Positions 41,121 through 51,186 of a stretch of 56,558 bases of DNA are shown piece by piece (the first letter of the stretch is position 1; the number at the start of each line of letters is the position of its first letter). The notes under the pieces were generated by a model. It was not told the origin of the DNA. It worked only from the letters and a program-made list of their open reading frames with translations, and did not search any database. Source of the DNA: Candidatus Latescibacterota bacterium (GTDB taxonomy: Bacteria > Latescibacterota > UBA2968 > UBA8231); contig JAJEFJ010000006.1 of assembly GCA_022820485.1 (NCBI GenBank), forward strand, positions 1-56,558, written 5' to 3'. Made by a program: the position numbers and the translations under genes.

Positions 41121-41975
41121 CTAATCGGCGTTTAGCGTCAGTCGCAGTCCCCAACGGCCGGGGGCGGCTAATGGCTGCAAGTAGCCTCGGGCGAAGCCTT
41201 TGCCGATTGTCGTGCCGATGGTCCAGCCCATCAGGCCGCCGGCGACCACATCGGAAAGCCAGTGCACACCGCCTTGGGCACCGAAGGTCGCCGCCGCCAT
41301 GACATAGGCGGCCCAGCCGTAGGCATAATACTTGACCCGCTTGGAATCGTTGAAATAGCTACTCAACGACGCGGCTAGGGCCATGTTGGTCATCGTGTGC
41401 CCGGAAGGCCAGCCGTGGAAGATGCCGCCGCGCAGCAATCCGTAGCGGAAGTGCCGACTGCGTTTATCAATGTCGCGCGGCGTCTCGGCGTCGGGTGCAG
41501 GGCGTCCGGTCAGGGCCTTGAGCAAAGTCGTGACGGTGAAGCTGACGAAAACCGCCTGTTGCGCGGCCATCCCGCCGTTGCGGGTAGCATCGGAGCGCAT
41601 CATATAGAGCGGCACGGCGACGGGGACGAAGAAGCCGCCGATGAGAGCGGGGGCGCTGGCAGCGATGGACAAGGTCTCGTTGCGCCGCGCCGACCAAGCC
41701 TGGACATCAGCATCGACGCCGGATTCGATCAACAGATAGGTGGCTCCAACTGCGCCGATATGGGCGAGGCTGTTCCAGCCACTATAGCTTTCTCTCACAT
41801 GCTCGGCTAGATGCCAAGTTAGCGTCAGTTGGGGCTTGGTGGGTGCGCGGTCGCTGGGGGATGCGGCCGGAGTGGGCGCGGTCGCCGTAGGTTGGCTGTA
41901 AGCGGCGGCGGAAGTTATAACGCTTACGAGTATGATAGATATTTTTTGCAAAATGGGCCGCCCTAGCACTCTCAA
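41121..41975 (-). CDS. PAP2-family membrane phosphatase
   Basis: 284 residues. Signal/anchor at the N-terminus, then PAP2 motifs KALTGRPAP, WPSGHTMTN and GVHWLSDVVAGG. These enzymes remove phosphate from phosphatidate, undecaprenyl pyrophosphate or similar lipids at the periplasmic face. The start used (41975) is followed by a hydrophobic stretch. Specific substrate unknown. Confidence 0.85.
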   Translation of the reverse strand: MRVLGRPILQKISIILVSVITSAAAYSQPTATAPTPAASPSDRAPTKPQLTLTWHLAEHVRESYSGWNSLAHIGAVGATYLLIESGVDADVQAWSARRNETLSIAASAPALIGGFFVPVAVPLYMMRSDATRNGGMAAQQAVFVSFTVTTLLKALTGRPAPDAETPRDIDKRSRHFRYGLLRGGIFHGWPSGHTMTNMALAASLSSYFNDSKRVKYYAYGWAAYVMAAATFGAQGGVHWLSDVVAGGLMGWTIGTTIGKGFARGYLQPLAAPGRWGLRLTLNAD

Positions 41976-41986
41976 ACTGTGAATGA

Positions 41987-42802
41987 CTACAGGTCGAACA
42001 TGGAGGGCGGGTCTGCCTCGGGATAGTTGTCGAGGTATCGCTGGATGTAGTGCCGCGTAATAGGGGGCATTTGCTCCAGATGCCCCTGCTGGGTTAGCTG
42101 CTTGCGCTGTCCGTACTCGTGCGCCATCACCGGTGCCTCAACGTTCCAGAAGGCGCAGTGCATGGTCCAGCGCTTGTGTCCCTCCGGGTTCCAGCCTCGG
42201 TGCCAGAGGTTGGCGTTGTAGTAGGCGATGTCGCCCGGTTCCAGTTCGACGACGTGGGCGTTGGGCATGTCTCCCGATTCGCTGAGGGACGCTTCGATTT
42301 CCTCCGTCGTTGACGCTCGCAGATGACTACCGGGGACGATGTTGAGGAAGCGGTCTCCGGCAACGAGCGGGGCGTTGAACTGCACGAAGGTGCCCTCGTG
42401 CCGGCGCAGGTACGCGGTTTCCTCTGCGTCTCCCGGTTTGCAGAGGTCGCGGTGCCATTTTTGGGTATACGGCTTCTCGCCGCCGCTGGCGAGCATGCCG
42501 AACAGGCTATGACGCACTCCCGGGGCGGAGACTAGGGCTTCAAGATGGGATGCGAGATCCTCGTCGATCCAGTCGGCGAAAGCGGGGTGGTATTTGTCGG
42601 GGTCGAGCAGGTGGCCGGTGCGGCTTGGCAGACGGCGCTCGCGGTCAATCCAGCCTATCTTGCACTCTCCCGCAAGCCCCTTGTCGATCAGGCGTTCGAT
42701 CCCTTCGAGCAGCGCCGCGATGCGGGTTTGAGTAAAGGCTTGGCGCAGGATGAGAAATCCCTGCTCGGCGTACGTCTCTTTGTCTTTTTCCGAGATCATC
42801 AT
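41987..42802 (-). CDS. Phytanoyl-CoA dioxygenase (PhyH)-family oxygenase
   Basis: 271 residues. The first metal pair His-X-Asp is visible in QKWHRDLCKPGD, the distal His in ANLWHRGWNPEGHKRWTMH with the 2-oxoglutarate-binding Arg after it, and GSHLRAS before. It should be a functional non-heme iron oxygenase, unlike the 31645 relative. Substrate unknown; such genes are numerous in related genomes, often for small-molecule or lipid hydroxylation. Confidence 0.87.
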   Translation of the reverse strand: MMISEKDKETYAEQGFLILRQAFTQTRIAALLEGIERLIDKGLAGECKIGWIDRERRLPSRTGHLLDPDKYHPAFADWIDEDLASHLEALVSAPGVRHSLFGMLASGGEKPYTQKWHRDLCKPGDAEETAYLRRHEGTFVQFNAPLVAGDRFLNIVPGSHLRASTTEEIEASLSESGDMPNAHVVELEPGDIAYYNANLWHRGWNPEGHKRWTMHCAFWNVEAPVMAHEYGQRKQLTQQGHLEQMPPITRHYIQRYLDNYPEADPPSMFDL

Positions 42803-42988
42803 TATCGGCGGATCGACCTCCGTAAAAGGTTGGTTTTGCGCTGCGTTCGATGCACCCGTGAAGTCTTGCCGTAAGGTAACGCCCCCCGAGCACTCGTCAA
42901 CAGGAGCCGGCCAAACATTGACAACAAGGCGCGAAGGGTGTTAGGCTACGCCAAGCGGAAACCACAAATCTCATTCAGAGGTGCCCAA

Positions 42989-44056
42989 ATGAAAATCAAG
43001 CGGATCACAGGAACCAGCGTCACAATCCCATACGCTCCGCCCGTTGGCCCTTACGTCGGGCGCGGTGGCGGTACTGGCACTTTGGGCGCAGCCGGACTTA
43101 TCGTGAAAGTTGAAACAGACGCGGATGTAGTGGGTTGGGGCGAAGGAACGGGACGGTTTGAAACGGATCCAAACGCAATTCTGGCTGGCAAAGATGTGGC
43201 CAACATTGAAGGGGCCATTGCAGCGCTGGAAGCAGGGGGCATCGGCAAAGGCCCGATGTCTGGCATTGAGATGGCACTTTGGGACGCCATGGGCAAGGGC
43301 GCGGATTTGCCGGTCTGTAAACTGCTCGGCGGCGTGGTGCGGAAGGAAGTGGACTTCTGTGCCTGCATGGGACTCAAGGCGCCATCGGAGTCCGCGGCAA
43401 CCGCCCGCGAGTATGTGGAGCGGTGGGGGTTTCGCTTCTTGAAAACAAAAGCGGGAGACGACTCCGAACAGGATCTGCAGATTGCCGAGGCGATACAAGC
43501 CGCTGTGGGCGACCAAGCCATACTCCGTCCAGATGCAAACAGTGGGTATTCCCCCGAAGAGACAGACGTTATAATGCGAAAAATGAAAGACCTTGGGATT
43601 CGCTATTTTGAAGACCCGTGCTCGCCCGAGTACCCCGATGCGCTGATCCGATGCCGAACGGAAATCGGCATGGGTATCTTGGTGAACATGGGCGTTGGCA
43701 CGGCGGACACTGTTGTGAACTTGCTCGCCAACGAGGTTGCTGATATGCTGATGCCAGACACCCCAGCGGCGGGCGGAGTGCTACCTGTGCAGAAAGTCGC
43801 TACTGTCGCAGGGGCGTATGACGTGCCGTGCCTGATGCACTGTTCGCACGACCTCGGACTCAAGACCGCGGCCATCACGCACATTGCGGCAGCAACCCCC
43901 AATTTTTCCGGCCCGAACGACACCTGCTACCACGGCCTGACGGACGATGTGCTGGCCGAACCGTTGCAGTTTGAAAATGGGCGCATCCGCGTGCCGTTGG
44001 GGCCGGGACTGGGTGTTGAAGTGGACGAAGCCAAGATTGAGCAGTACAGTTCGTAG
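42989..44056 (+). CDS. Enolase-superfamily (MR/MLE-like) protein
   Basis: 355 residues from ATG 42989 with AGAGGTG. Lys-X-Lys is present (FRFLKTKAGDD), the first metal Asp in RPDANSGYS and the second Glu in YFEDPCSPEYP. The third ligand site reads GILVNMGVG with Asn and no acid. It resembles sugar-acid dehydratases or epimerases, which act on carboxylates with an alpha proton. The Gfo/Idh/MocA gene is convergent. Substrate unknown. Confidence 0.85.
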   Translation: MKIKRITGTSVTIPYAPPVGPYVGRGGGTGTLGAAGLIVKVETDADVVGWGEGTGRFETDPNAILAGKDVANIEGAIAALEAGGIGKGPMSGIEMALWDAMGKGADLPVCKLLGGVVRKEVDFCACMGLKAPSESAATAREYVERWGFRFLKTKAGDDSEQDLQIAEAIQAAVGDQAILRPDANSGYSPEETDVIMRKMKDLGIRYFEDPCSPEYPDALIRCRTEIGMGILVNMGVGTADTVVNLLANEVADMLMPDTPAAGGVLPVQKVATVAGAYDVPCLMHCSHDLGLKTAAITHIAAATPNFSGPNDTCYHGLTDDVLAEPLQFENGRIRVPLGPGLGVEVDEAKIEQYSS

Positions 44057-44063
44057 TTGTGGG

Positions 44064-45065
44064 TTAGGCCTCGTCCAAACCCAATCCCGCCAAATTTGCA
44101 ATATGCCCTGCTTGTTCGGCTTCGTATAGCCGCCAGATCACGCGCAAGCCCTGCAAGCTGCTTTTGCCGTCGGTCAGCGGCGTTTGCCCGGTTTCAATGC
44201 AGTCGAGAAAATGGGCCATCTCGTTTTCCGTGTGCTTGCCCGGCTCCGCTTCGAACAGAACTTCCTCTTGACCGCGTAGGATATGCACGAGTTTGCCGCC
44301 TGAGATGTCGGCATCGAGCATACCTTCGGTGCAATGCGCGTGGATTGAGTAGCGCAACCGGGTGCCCCGCGCGCCCCAGGTGCCGAAGTGATAGCCGAGG
44401 CGGCCATCGGCAAATTCCATCGTCACATTGCTGGTGCCTTCGCGCTCCATCCACGGCGTGCCAAAATTGGTGCCCATGTGCATGCCCTGCACGGGTCGGC
44501 CCAAAAACCAGAGCAACAAATCGATGTAATGACACCCGTGACTAAATAGCTGTCCGCCGCCCAAGCGCTCTTGACTCGAAGCCCAGTGACCTGGGGGATA
44601 GCGAGTGAGTTGCTCGGTCCAGATCGACACCTGAAATACATCGCCGTACGCGCCTTCATCTAACAATGCCTGCAAACGCTGGACAATGGGATGAAAGCGC
44701 ATGCAATACGCAATCATCAGCACTTTGCCCGAGGTTGCAGATGCCGCAATCAGTTCTTGGCAGGCGTCTTCACTATTGGCCATGGGTTTTTCGAGCAAGA
44801 CGTGAACGCCCGCATTGAGACACGCCTGTCCGACGGAAGAGTGCAAATGGTGGGGTAGCGCGAGCAATACGGCATCTACCGAGTCTAGAATCTCGCGATA
44901 ATCCGTCGCCACACAGGCTCCTGGAAATTGTTGTGCGACGGCTTCTGCGCGTTCGGGAACAACATCGACCGCCGCGGCCAATGCGACCCGATCACTCAGG
45001 GTGTGAAACCGCCGCATGTGGGCACCGCCCATGCCGCCGCAGCCGATCATACCCAGTTTAATCAT
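44064..45065 (-). CDS. Gfo/Idh/MocA-family oxidoreductase
   Basis: 333 residues with Rossmann motif GMIGCGGMGGAHM at the N-terminus and the family Lys in VLLEKPMANSEDACQ. These enzymes oxidise sugars or inositols with NAD(P) or GFO-bound NADP. No signal peptide. It may share a sugar-acid pathway with the adjacent enolase-superfamily gene, inferred from proximity. Confidence 0.9.
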   Translation of the reverse strand: MIKLGMIGCGGMGGAHMRRFHTLSDRVALAAAVDVVPERAEAVAQQFPGACVATDYREILDSVDAVLLALPHHLHSSVGQACLNAGVHVLLEKPMANSEDACQELIAASATSGKVLMIAYCMRFHPIVQRLQALLDEGAYGDVFQVSIWTEQLTRYPPGHWASSQERLGGGQLFSHGCHYIDLLLWFLGRPVQGMHMGTNFGTPWMEREGTSNVTMEFADGRLGYHFGTWGARGTRLRYSIHAHCTEGMLDADISGGKLVHILRGQEEVLFEAEPGKHTENEMAHFLDCIETGQTPLTDGKSSLQGLRVIWRLYEAEQAGHIANLAGLGLDEA

Positions 45066-45092
45066 GGACCGTATTCTGAGTTGAAGTGTTTG

Positions 45093-47024
45093 TCAGTAAA
45101 CGAGGGACAATAGAGCCTGCCGGGCGTCTTCCGCCTTGTCGGACTCCACGCGCACGCGCACTAGGTAGAGGCCCGGCGGCAACAGCGCACCGTCCCCGTC
45201 GCGCCCGTCCCAGGCGACCGAAAAACGACCGCTCGCCGCCTGTTCCTGCCATACCACGCCCAACGAGCGACCCGACAGATCGAAAATTTCCACCTGCACT
45301 GGCACCGCGCCCACTAGATTGAGCAAGTCGTAGCTAATCCTCGCCGCGTCGTTGACGCCGTCGTCATTGGGGCTGAACACCGGCGGGTCGAGGGTCAACG
45401 AGCCGATCGCGCGTTCGCCGAAACGCACCAGCTCCACACTCAGCTTATTGCTGTCTGCCAATTCGTCGGCATCGCCCGCCGCGATGCTCTGCGGCACTTC
45501 CAACGGCTGCTGGCTATCGAAGAGCCGCCCCGAAAACACCGTGCCGAACTTGAACACCTCGGTTTGGAAATCCACTTCGATCAGCTCTGTGGTGAGTTGG
45601 ATGTCGATGCGCGGGATCTGCACGACAAAGCCGGCCTCGCCCATTGCTACCACCTCAAAATCTACGGGGACCCCCGAGATACGCACTTGGTCGACGCTCT
45701 TCGCCTTAGTCGGCGTATCGATGCCGATGCTGTCAAAACCCAAATCCTCGGAGTCTATGGTCGGACGCAGTTTGTAGGTGAAGGACGTCACCTGCCCCGG
45801 CGGCACGGAGACCGGGACGATCTCGGCTAGGGCGCGGCTGGCCACCGGCGGGATCGACACGGCAAATTGGACGTAGTCTAGCTGGCTGCCGGCTGTCTGG
45901 GTAGAGGTGAAGTCGGTGCGCAGTTGCACATAGCGCCGGGTACCATCGCCGAGCATCGCGCCGGTTCCAGCGCCAAAGTCGTAGGGCGCGCTCCAGAAGA
46001 CCCAGTTTTCGGTGTCGTGGGTGATGCCGTCTTGTTCGCCGCGCTGTAGCTTGTTGTAGGAGGCTAGGTTGAGCGGTGTGCCTTTGCTGTCGAAGCGGGT
46101 GCGTTCGCTGCCGCGGAAGGTAGTGCGCCAGTAGGTGTTGGGATCGTCGTCAACGCCGCTGCGCATGACTAGGTCAACCTGGGCCCCCGCGTCGATATGG
46201 CCGCTCCAGCTTAGCTGGCCCAGACTGGCGGGGCCGCCCAGATCGATCACGTTGGAGACGTAACTGGTGAAGGGGACATAGCCGTTGCCATAGATCTCGA
46301 GCTCGGCGATTTCCCAGACGCCGCGCGTGTTCTCATAGGCCTCGAAGAGCAGGCGGCGCACGGGTACGGCGGGCAATTCGACATCGACGATGGCTTCGGT
46401 ATTTTCTGTTCTTTGGTAGGCAATGTCGAAATCGGAAAAGCCGTCCCCGCGCCGCACGGGCAGTTCCCGCGTGCCGTCTTTGAGCGGATCACCATCGTTT
46501 ATGCCAATTCTAAAACGCTGCATAAAGCGATCGGTGTGGTGTTTCGAACGCGGAAAAAAGCGGATGCGTTCAAGCCACAAAGGAGCACCGAAATCGAAAA
46601 TTGTGAACTTGATGGGCGGTCCGTGCACGGCGAAACGGCCATCGCCTAGATAGAAGGTCTCGGGATCCCCGTCGAACATGAGAAAATTTTCCTGCTGGGG
46701 CGCGACCCAACCATGCCATGTCAGGTTGAAGATCTGCCTACTCTGATCCTCGATGAGCGGGATGAGATTGACCTTGGGGTCCAATTGCTGCGGACGGATG
46801 AAATCGGGGTCAAAGTCCAGCCGTTCGGCGCTGCCGTGGCGCCGCGCCTCGATTTCGTTCCAACTGAGTTGGACGAATTCATAGGGGCCGTCCAATTCGG
46901 GAGGGGGCAGGTTCTCGCCGCCGAGGCGAAAGATCGTCAGACTAGCACTAGGACGAGTAAAACCGAGTAAGAGAATCGCCAACGCACAATGAAAAAGCCG
47001 CAATCGCATGAGATATCCTATCAA
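45093..47024 (-). CDS. Large secreted protein with discoidin-like repeats and FlgD-Ig C-terminus, copy 2
   Basis: 643 residues. Signal peptide (CALAILLLGFTRPSAS), galactose-binding-like segments (FTIFDFGAPLWLERIRFFPR, WEIAELEIYGNGYVPF) and a C-terminal FlgD-Ig/type-B-like domain (FSPNDDGVNDAARISYDLL, VEIFDLSGRSLGVV, VAWDGRDGDGALLPPGLY). It overlaps the 886-residue gene by four bases (ATGA). The pair are divergent paralogues. They are probably exported to the surface; ligands unknown. Confidence 0.75.
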   Translation of the reverse strand: MIGYLMRLRLFHCALAILLLGFTRPSASLTIFRLGGENLPPPELDGPYEFVQLSWNEIEARRHGSAERLDFDPDFIRPQQLDPKVNLIPLIEDQSRQIFNLTWHGWVAPQQENFLMFDGDPETFYLGDGRFAVHGPPIKFTIFDFGAPLWLERIRFFPRSKHHTDRFMQRFRIGINDGDPLKDGTRELPVRRGDGFSDFDIAYQRTENTEAIVDVELPAVPVRRLLFEAYENTRGVWEIAELEIYGNGYVPFTSYVSNVIDLGGPASLGQLSWSGHIDAGAQVDLVMRSGVDDDPNTYWRTTFRGSERTRFDSKGTPLNLASYNKLQRGEQDGITHDTENWVFWSAPYDFGAGTGAMLGDGTRRYVQLRTDFTSTQTAGSQLDYVQFAVSIPPVASRALAEIVPVSVPPGQVTSFTYKLRPTIDSEDLGFDSIGIDTPTKAKSVDQVRISGVPVDFEVVAMGEAGFVVQIPRIDIQLTTELIEVDFQTEVFKFGTVFSGRLFDSQQPLEVPQSIAAGDADELADSNKLSVELVRFGERAIGSLTLDPPVFSPNDDGVNDAARISYDLLNLVGAVPVQVEIFDLSGRSLGVVWQEQAASGRFSVAWDGRDGDGALLPPGLYLVRVRVESDKAEDARQALLSLVY

Positions 47025-49624
47025 TAAGCGACGGCTACGGCGCGCAGCACATTGCCACGTGCGATACTAGTCTGTTCTGTTTCGGCGGCGACGTCGATCT
47101 CGACCACATAGAGGCCGGGGGGCACTAAATTCCCCGCTTGGTCTCTGCCATCCCAATGCACAGTGTAATGTCCCCTAGCTACTGCTTTGTGCTCGACGGC
47201 GCGCCACACCCGCCGGCCGCGCAAATCGCGAATCTGCACCCGGACGGGACTGTTGTCGCCGACTAGGACGACCGAAAAGGCGATCTCGAGCCGGTCGTTG
47301 ATGTCGTCGCCATTGGGGGTCAATACGCTGGGGTGCAGCGACAGTTGGCCGATCAATTCTTTGCGTTTTACCGCTCCGACTAGGGTGGTCGTATTGCTCT
47401 CCACCTGATCGAGCGCATTACCTGGACTGAGCCACTGCCAAGCTGGTTCGTCTGCGTCACTGTTGCTCAGTGCCGTGCGCAGAATCGTTCCGGCTGAAAA
47501 TAGGGCCGTGTCAAAGTCGAGACGCAAAACTTCGACACCCGCTGCGGGACTGATCGTGGGGAAGGCTAGGCGCAGGGTGTCCCCGGCCGTCGCCAGCACC
47601 TCGACTTGGTCCTGAACGAGCGCGGATAGATCGGCGGTAGGCTCGACAAAGTCGGTGGCCTTCCCGGCGTACAGCTCCTTAAATTCCAGATGCATATCGG
47701 CGGGAACGACCATTAGCAAGCGATCGAATCCAGGATCGGTGGCGGCGAACTGGGGCCGGATATAGAGGGAAAAGGGGCGCTCCACACCCAGCGAATCCAC
47801 CTCGACGGGCGCGACCTCGCCGACCAGCTCTTGGGCCACCGGGTCGGCAAAGTGAAGGCGAATGGACCGGAGTGCGCCGCTGATTTGCGGGTCATTCGAA
47901 GTCAACGTCGCGCGAATCGTTAAAAACTCGCGTGGCGACGGCGAGGTGATTGGACTGCCGACGCTATGCTCGTAGGGATGACTCCAGTCGCTCCAGTCGC
48001 TACCGGGCATCGGCTCAGCGACGATATCTCCCTTGAAGAGTGAGAGCAACTTGTTGTACGCGGCTTCGGTTACCTCGGTGCCGTCCTTTTTGAAATAGCG
48101 CAGATGTTCGCCCAGTTGGTTGCCGGTGCGGGTCTGGACTTGGACTTGGGTGCCGACGGGGGTATCGGCGTCCCACTCGACCGAGATCAGATTGCGAGTT
48201 CCACCCAACTGGATCAGGTCTGATTCGAGGCTCACCTCTGGTTGGAAACCCTCCCCGTAGAGCTGGACTTCCGCCAGTGTGGCGACAATCAGACCGCGCA
48301 CCTGCATGGACCAGTGGATGCGGAAGAAGCGGGCTCTGACTGGATCGAAGCGGTTGCCTTCATAGGGACGTCCCGACACCCGAGGCTGGTCTCGATCTAC
48401 GGCTCTAGTCCACCAGAGGCTGCCGTCGGGGGCCAGCGAGCCGTCTGAAAAATCAAGTCGGTAATTGGCGAAGCTGCCCCGGTACGAACCTCGGCCATAA
48501 GCCTGGCGGTGGGCATCGATCCAGTAGAAGCTGCCCAGATCGAAAAACAAAAATCGCTCGGGGTCTGAGACGGCCTGGGCTCCAGAGATAAGCACGCCCG
48601 AATTAGAGTCCACATTGCCATCGATAAAAGCGCCCAGATTAACCACTTCTTTGGCCGAAAGGGCCATCGAGCCGCCTCGCGCGATTATGCCGCTCATTAT
48701 CTCATCCCCCTCGTGCCACACCTCCAACTCGGCCAAGCGGGGACGCTCGCGGCGAAAATAGCGCACGGCCCCTCGCCGCTCTTCAGCCAGTTGCTGGTGT
48801 ACGGCCTCTGTCACCGCGGTCTCGCGACCGTCGGGCTGACGCTTGAAAAACCGGACGGCGCCTTGATTAGCCTCGTCCAGTTGCCCGTACTCTGCGAGAG
48901 AGACTTCTCGACCTTGAGTCGAATCGGTTCCGGTTACCACTACTTGGACGAAGCGCAAAGGCTCGCCTTGAACTTCGTGGTTGGCGTTGCGCAGATCGAT
49001 TTCGAAAACGCGTTGGCTTTTGTTGGGCTGCACCGTGCGCAGCACCGTCTTGAAGGCCAGAGCGTCCCCGCCCTGCAGGCGACTCGGCTTTAAGCCTTCG
49101 GACACCAGCACGTCGAAGAGCAGGAAAGGATCCCCTTGACCTTCTTCGACAAAGCGCAAGACAATTTTATGGGCAAAGACCAGGCGTCCCAGATCCAAGC
49201 CGAACCACCACTGGCCTCGTACATCCGCTGCGCCCTTCAGCGCCTCCGGCTCCCAGTAGGTAGCAGGATCGCCGTCGATCACATTGACTACATCGGCCAA
49301 GTTCGAGCCAGCCTCAATGGCATCGAGTAGGCTCAACTCCTCTGGTTCTTTTTTAGCCAGATCATCCGGGGGGTGGAAGCGGAGGAATTTTACGATTTGG
49401 GTCGTCGCATTGGTGTTTTTGCGCAACTCGTTGGGCCGCACCTCGCCGGTCGGGGAAATATCTATCGTGCCCGGAGCGAATGTCCAGTTTTGCCAATGAC
49501 GCGCGTTGTTGACTATGATTTGGGAGTCGGCGATGCGGTGCCCGGCTTGCTGCGCCTCGGTCCCCGCGAACCAGCTTAGCAGCGCAACTAGGGTAATCCA
49601 CTGAATTTTGTATGGTTTGGGCAT
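47021..49624 (-). CDS. Large secreted protein with discoidin-like repeats and FlgD-Ig C-terminus, copy 1
   Basis: 867 residues from ATG 49624 (MPKPYKIQWITLVALLSWFA, signal peptide). An alternative start at 49681 lacks a signal. Several galactose-binding/discoidin-like modules (WWFGLDLGRLVFAHKIVLRF, FFDLGSFYWIDAHRQAYG) and a C-terminal VLTPNGDDINDRLEIAFSVV with VQIRDLRGRRVWR and WDGRDQAGNLVPPGLY. It is followed by a shorter paralogue in the same operon. Role probably surface binding. Confidence 0.75.
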   Translation of the reverse strand: MPKPYKIQWITLVALLSWFAGTEAQQAGHRIADSQIIVNNARHWQNWTFAPGTIDISPTGEVRPNELRKNTNATTQIVKFLRFHPPDDLAKKEPEELSLLDAIEAGSNLADVVNVIDGDPATYWEPEALKGAADVRGQWWFGLDLGRLVFAHKIVLRFVEEGQGDPFLLFDVLVSEGLKPSRLQGGDALAFKTVLRTVQPNKSQRVFEIDLRNANHEVQGEPLRFVQVVVTGTDSTQGREVSLAEYGQLDEANQGAVRFFKRQPDGRETAVTEAVHQQLAEERRGAVRYFRRERPRLAELEVWHEGDEIMSGIIARGGSMALSAKEVVNLGAFIDGNVDSNSGVLISGAQAVSDPERFLFFDLGSFYWIDAHRQAYGRGSYRGSFANYRLDFSDGSLAPDGSLWWTRAVDRDQPRVSGRPYEGNRFDPVRARFFRIHWSMQVRGLIVATLAEVQLYGEGFQPEVSLESDLIQLGGTRNLISVEWDADTPVGTQVQVQTRTGNQLGEHLRYFKKDGTEVTEAAYNKLLSLFKGDIVAEPMPGSDWSDWSHPYEHSVGSPITSPSPREFLTIRATLTSNDPQISGALRSIRLHFADPVAQELVGEVAPVEVDSLGVERPFSLYIRPQFAATDPGFDRLLMVVPADMHLEFKELYAGKATDFVEPTADLSALVQDQVEVLATAGDTLRLAFPTISPAAGVEVLRLDFDTALFSAGTILRTALSNSDADEPAWQWLSPGNALDQVESNTTTLVGAVKRKELIGQLSLHPSVLTPNGDDINDRLEIAFSVVLVGDNSPVRVQIRDLRGRRVWRAVEHKAVARGHYTVHWDGRDQAGNLVPPGLYVVEIDVAAETEQTSIARGNVLRAVAVAY

Positions 49625-49681
49625 AACATCAGCAGACCAGAGAGCACGCGTTGGAGTATCCTCCTCACAGGAGGCTGACAT

Positions 49682-49855
49682 GCCTTAGGAATACGAAAAG
49701 TCGCTGCACCAAGCAACTCTCGATCTGGACAGGGTGATCACGCTGGATATTCGCTATGGGGGCAAAACCTTTTGCGCCGCCGGGCAACGGGGTGGCGAGA
49801 TCATTCAGTCCTCGAATGGCCGCGAAAGCCGCGCGGGTCCGCTCCGCCCGCGGCC
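49682..49855. other. Intergenic stretch with no recognised feature
   Basis: About 174 bases between the decarboxylase-like gene and the secreted-protein operon. No terminator, promoter or repeat was recognised. A longer minus-strand frame through it is out of frame with the decarboxylase-like gene and is treated as a shadow. Confidence 0.4.
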
Positions 49856-50701
49856 CTATACCAGCCTGCGCTGGTCGCTGAGATCCTTGCTGCCTATGGT
49901 CTTGCTGATGGTGCCGCCGCGGAATTCCTTGATCTCTAGGTTGTGGAACGCGTTGACGATCATGTACTGGGTCGGCATGTCCTCCCAGCGCGCCGGGTGA
50001 AACTCGACCGTCCCGTCGCCTTTCCACAACCCGGTCAGGCGGCTGTTGTTGCCCTCCTCGGGGGTCAGGCAGGCGTAGGCCGCGTCCGCTTCGCCCCAGT
50101 GGCCGGTGCGGGGGATGTACTTGTAATGGAGCAGCCCGGTCAGTACGCCGTCGGTGCGCGGTGCTGCCGGTGCCGGATAGTCGGCGGGTGCCACCTCGCG
50201 CATGTTGGTCAGCTTCATGTCCAAGAAGCGAAACCCCTGCCAGTGCGCTATGACGTGGGTCTCGCCTCGGCATACGGCTGGGTCCGGCAGTTCACAGTAA
50301 ATTTTCGAGAATCCGAGCTGTTCCCGGCCCGTGAGGATCGGCTCGGTCATGCTCTCCCACAGGACGGTCAGAAATGGTCCCTCTGCGCGGTCGCGCTTGC
50401 CGGTGTAGGTCGCCGGAAAGGTCACGCCCATCATGTTGTAGCCGCGTCCGGCCAACCACTCGATCTCCTTCATGTGGGTCTGGTACACCGTCACTACTGG
50501 CTCGCCGTGCAGCGCGAATCCCTCCGGCAGCAGCTCTTCGAGCTGTTCGGCGTTGGTCAGGAAGCTGACCGAGTAGCTGGTGGACTTGGGGGTGTCGATG
50601 CAGGCATACCCCTTGCCGTCGGGGCTGCGCCGCGGTCCCGTCATTGGTCCGAAGTGAGTGGGCATGAGGTACATCACGCCCGGCTGAAATTGGTACGCCA
50701 C
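49856..50701 (-). CDS. Acetoacetate decarboxylase-fold protein
   Basis: About 281 residues from GTG 50701, chosen because AGAGGAGAT precedes it. The sequence follows acetoacetate-decarboxylase-like proteins: SYSVSFLTNAEQLEELLPEG, VTVYQTHMKEIEWLAGRGYN, and REQLGFSKIYCELPDP with the Schiff-base Lys. Not all family members decarboxylate acetoacetate; some act on other keto acids. Cytoplasmic. Isolated gene. Confidence 0.83.
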   Translation of the reverse strand: MAYQFQPGVMYLMPTHFGPMTGPRRSPDGKGYACIDTPKSTSYSVSFLTNAEQLEELLPEGFALHGEPVVTVYQTHMKEIEWLAGRGYNMMGVTFPATYTGKRDRAEGPFLTVLWESMTEPILTGREQLGFSKIYCELPDPAVCRGETHVIAHWQGFRFLDMKLTNMREVAPADYPAPAAPRTDGVLTGLLHYKYIPRTGHWGEADAAYACLTPEEGNNSRLTGLWKGDGTVEFHPARWEDMPTQYMIVNAFHNLEIKEFRGGTISKTIGSKDLSDQRRLV

Positions 50702-50790
50702 GAATGATCTCCTCTCTTGGCTTGATTTATGTTGTCTCAGTCCGAGCTGTTGCCGATTAATCACTCGCATACCATACCATGCGGACTTCC

Positions 50791-51186
50791 CTAAAGCACT
50801 TCAAATCGTACATCGCCTTTTAAGGCGCGATCAAAACTGAGCGTTTTTTCGCACCCGGACTTTTCGCCCACGCGCCCAATCACATAGTCGGCAAAGTCGC
50901 CCCTACCCTTTTTGTAATCGCCCTGCCCCTGCCAGAGCAGGTCTTTGTCCACAAAATGAAATGAGCGCGTCTGCAAAATGCCCTCCAGCGCGTCGCCAAT
51001 CTGCGCCCGGCTGTATCCATAGGCCCGATCGAGCACCCATACTAGTTCGCAGACGACGACATCGGCAATAAAATAGATCTCGCCCGCATCCGATCCCGCT
51101 TCGATCTCTTTTGCCGCGCGCCGCGCCTGTGCCGCATCGTCCTGCACTAGATAGCGCACCAGCACATTGGTATCCAGCCCCCTCAC
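50791..51186 (-). CDS. vapC: VapC-type PIN ribonuclease toxin
   Basis: 131 residues with Asp5 in RGLDTNVLVRYL, then DVVVCELVWVLDRAYGYS, GDFADYVIGRVG and KTLSFDRALKG as the other PIN acids. Cleaves tRNA or rRNA in known cases. Paired with AbrB-type antitoxin by a four-base overlap. Confidence 0.88.
   Translation of the reverse strand: MRGLDTNVLVRYLVQDDAAQARRAAKEIEAGSDAGEIYFIADVVVCELVWVLDRAYGYSRAQIGDALEGILQTRSFHFVDKDLLWQGQGDYKKGRGDFADYVIGRVGEKSGCEKTLSFDRALKGDVRFEVL

Noticed and set aside
49665..50273. 202-codon minus-strand frame
   Set aside because: Arg/His/Pro-rich shadow of the acetoacetate-decarboxylase-like gene in another frame.
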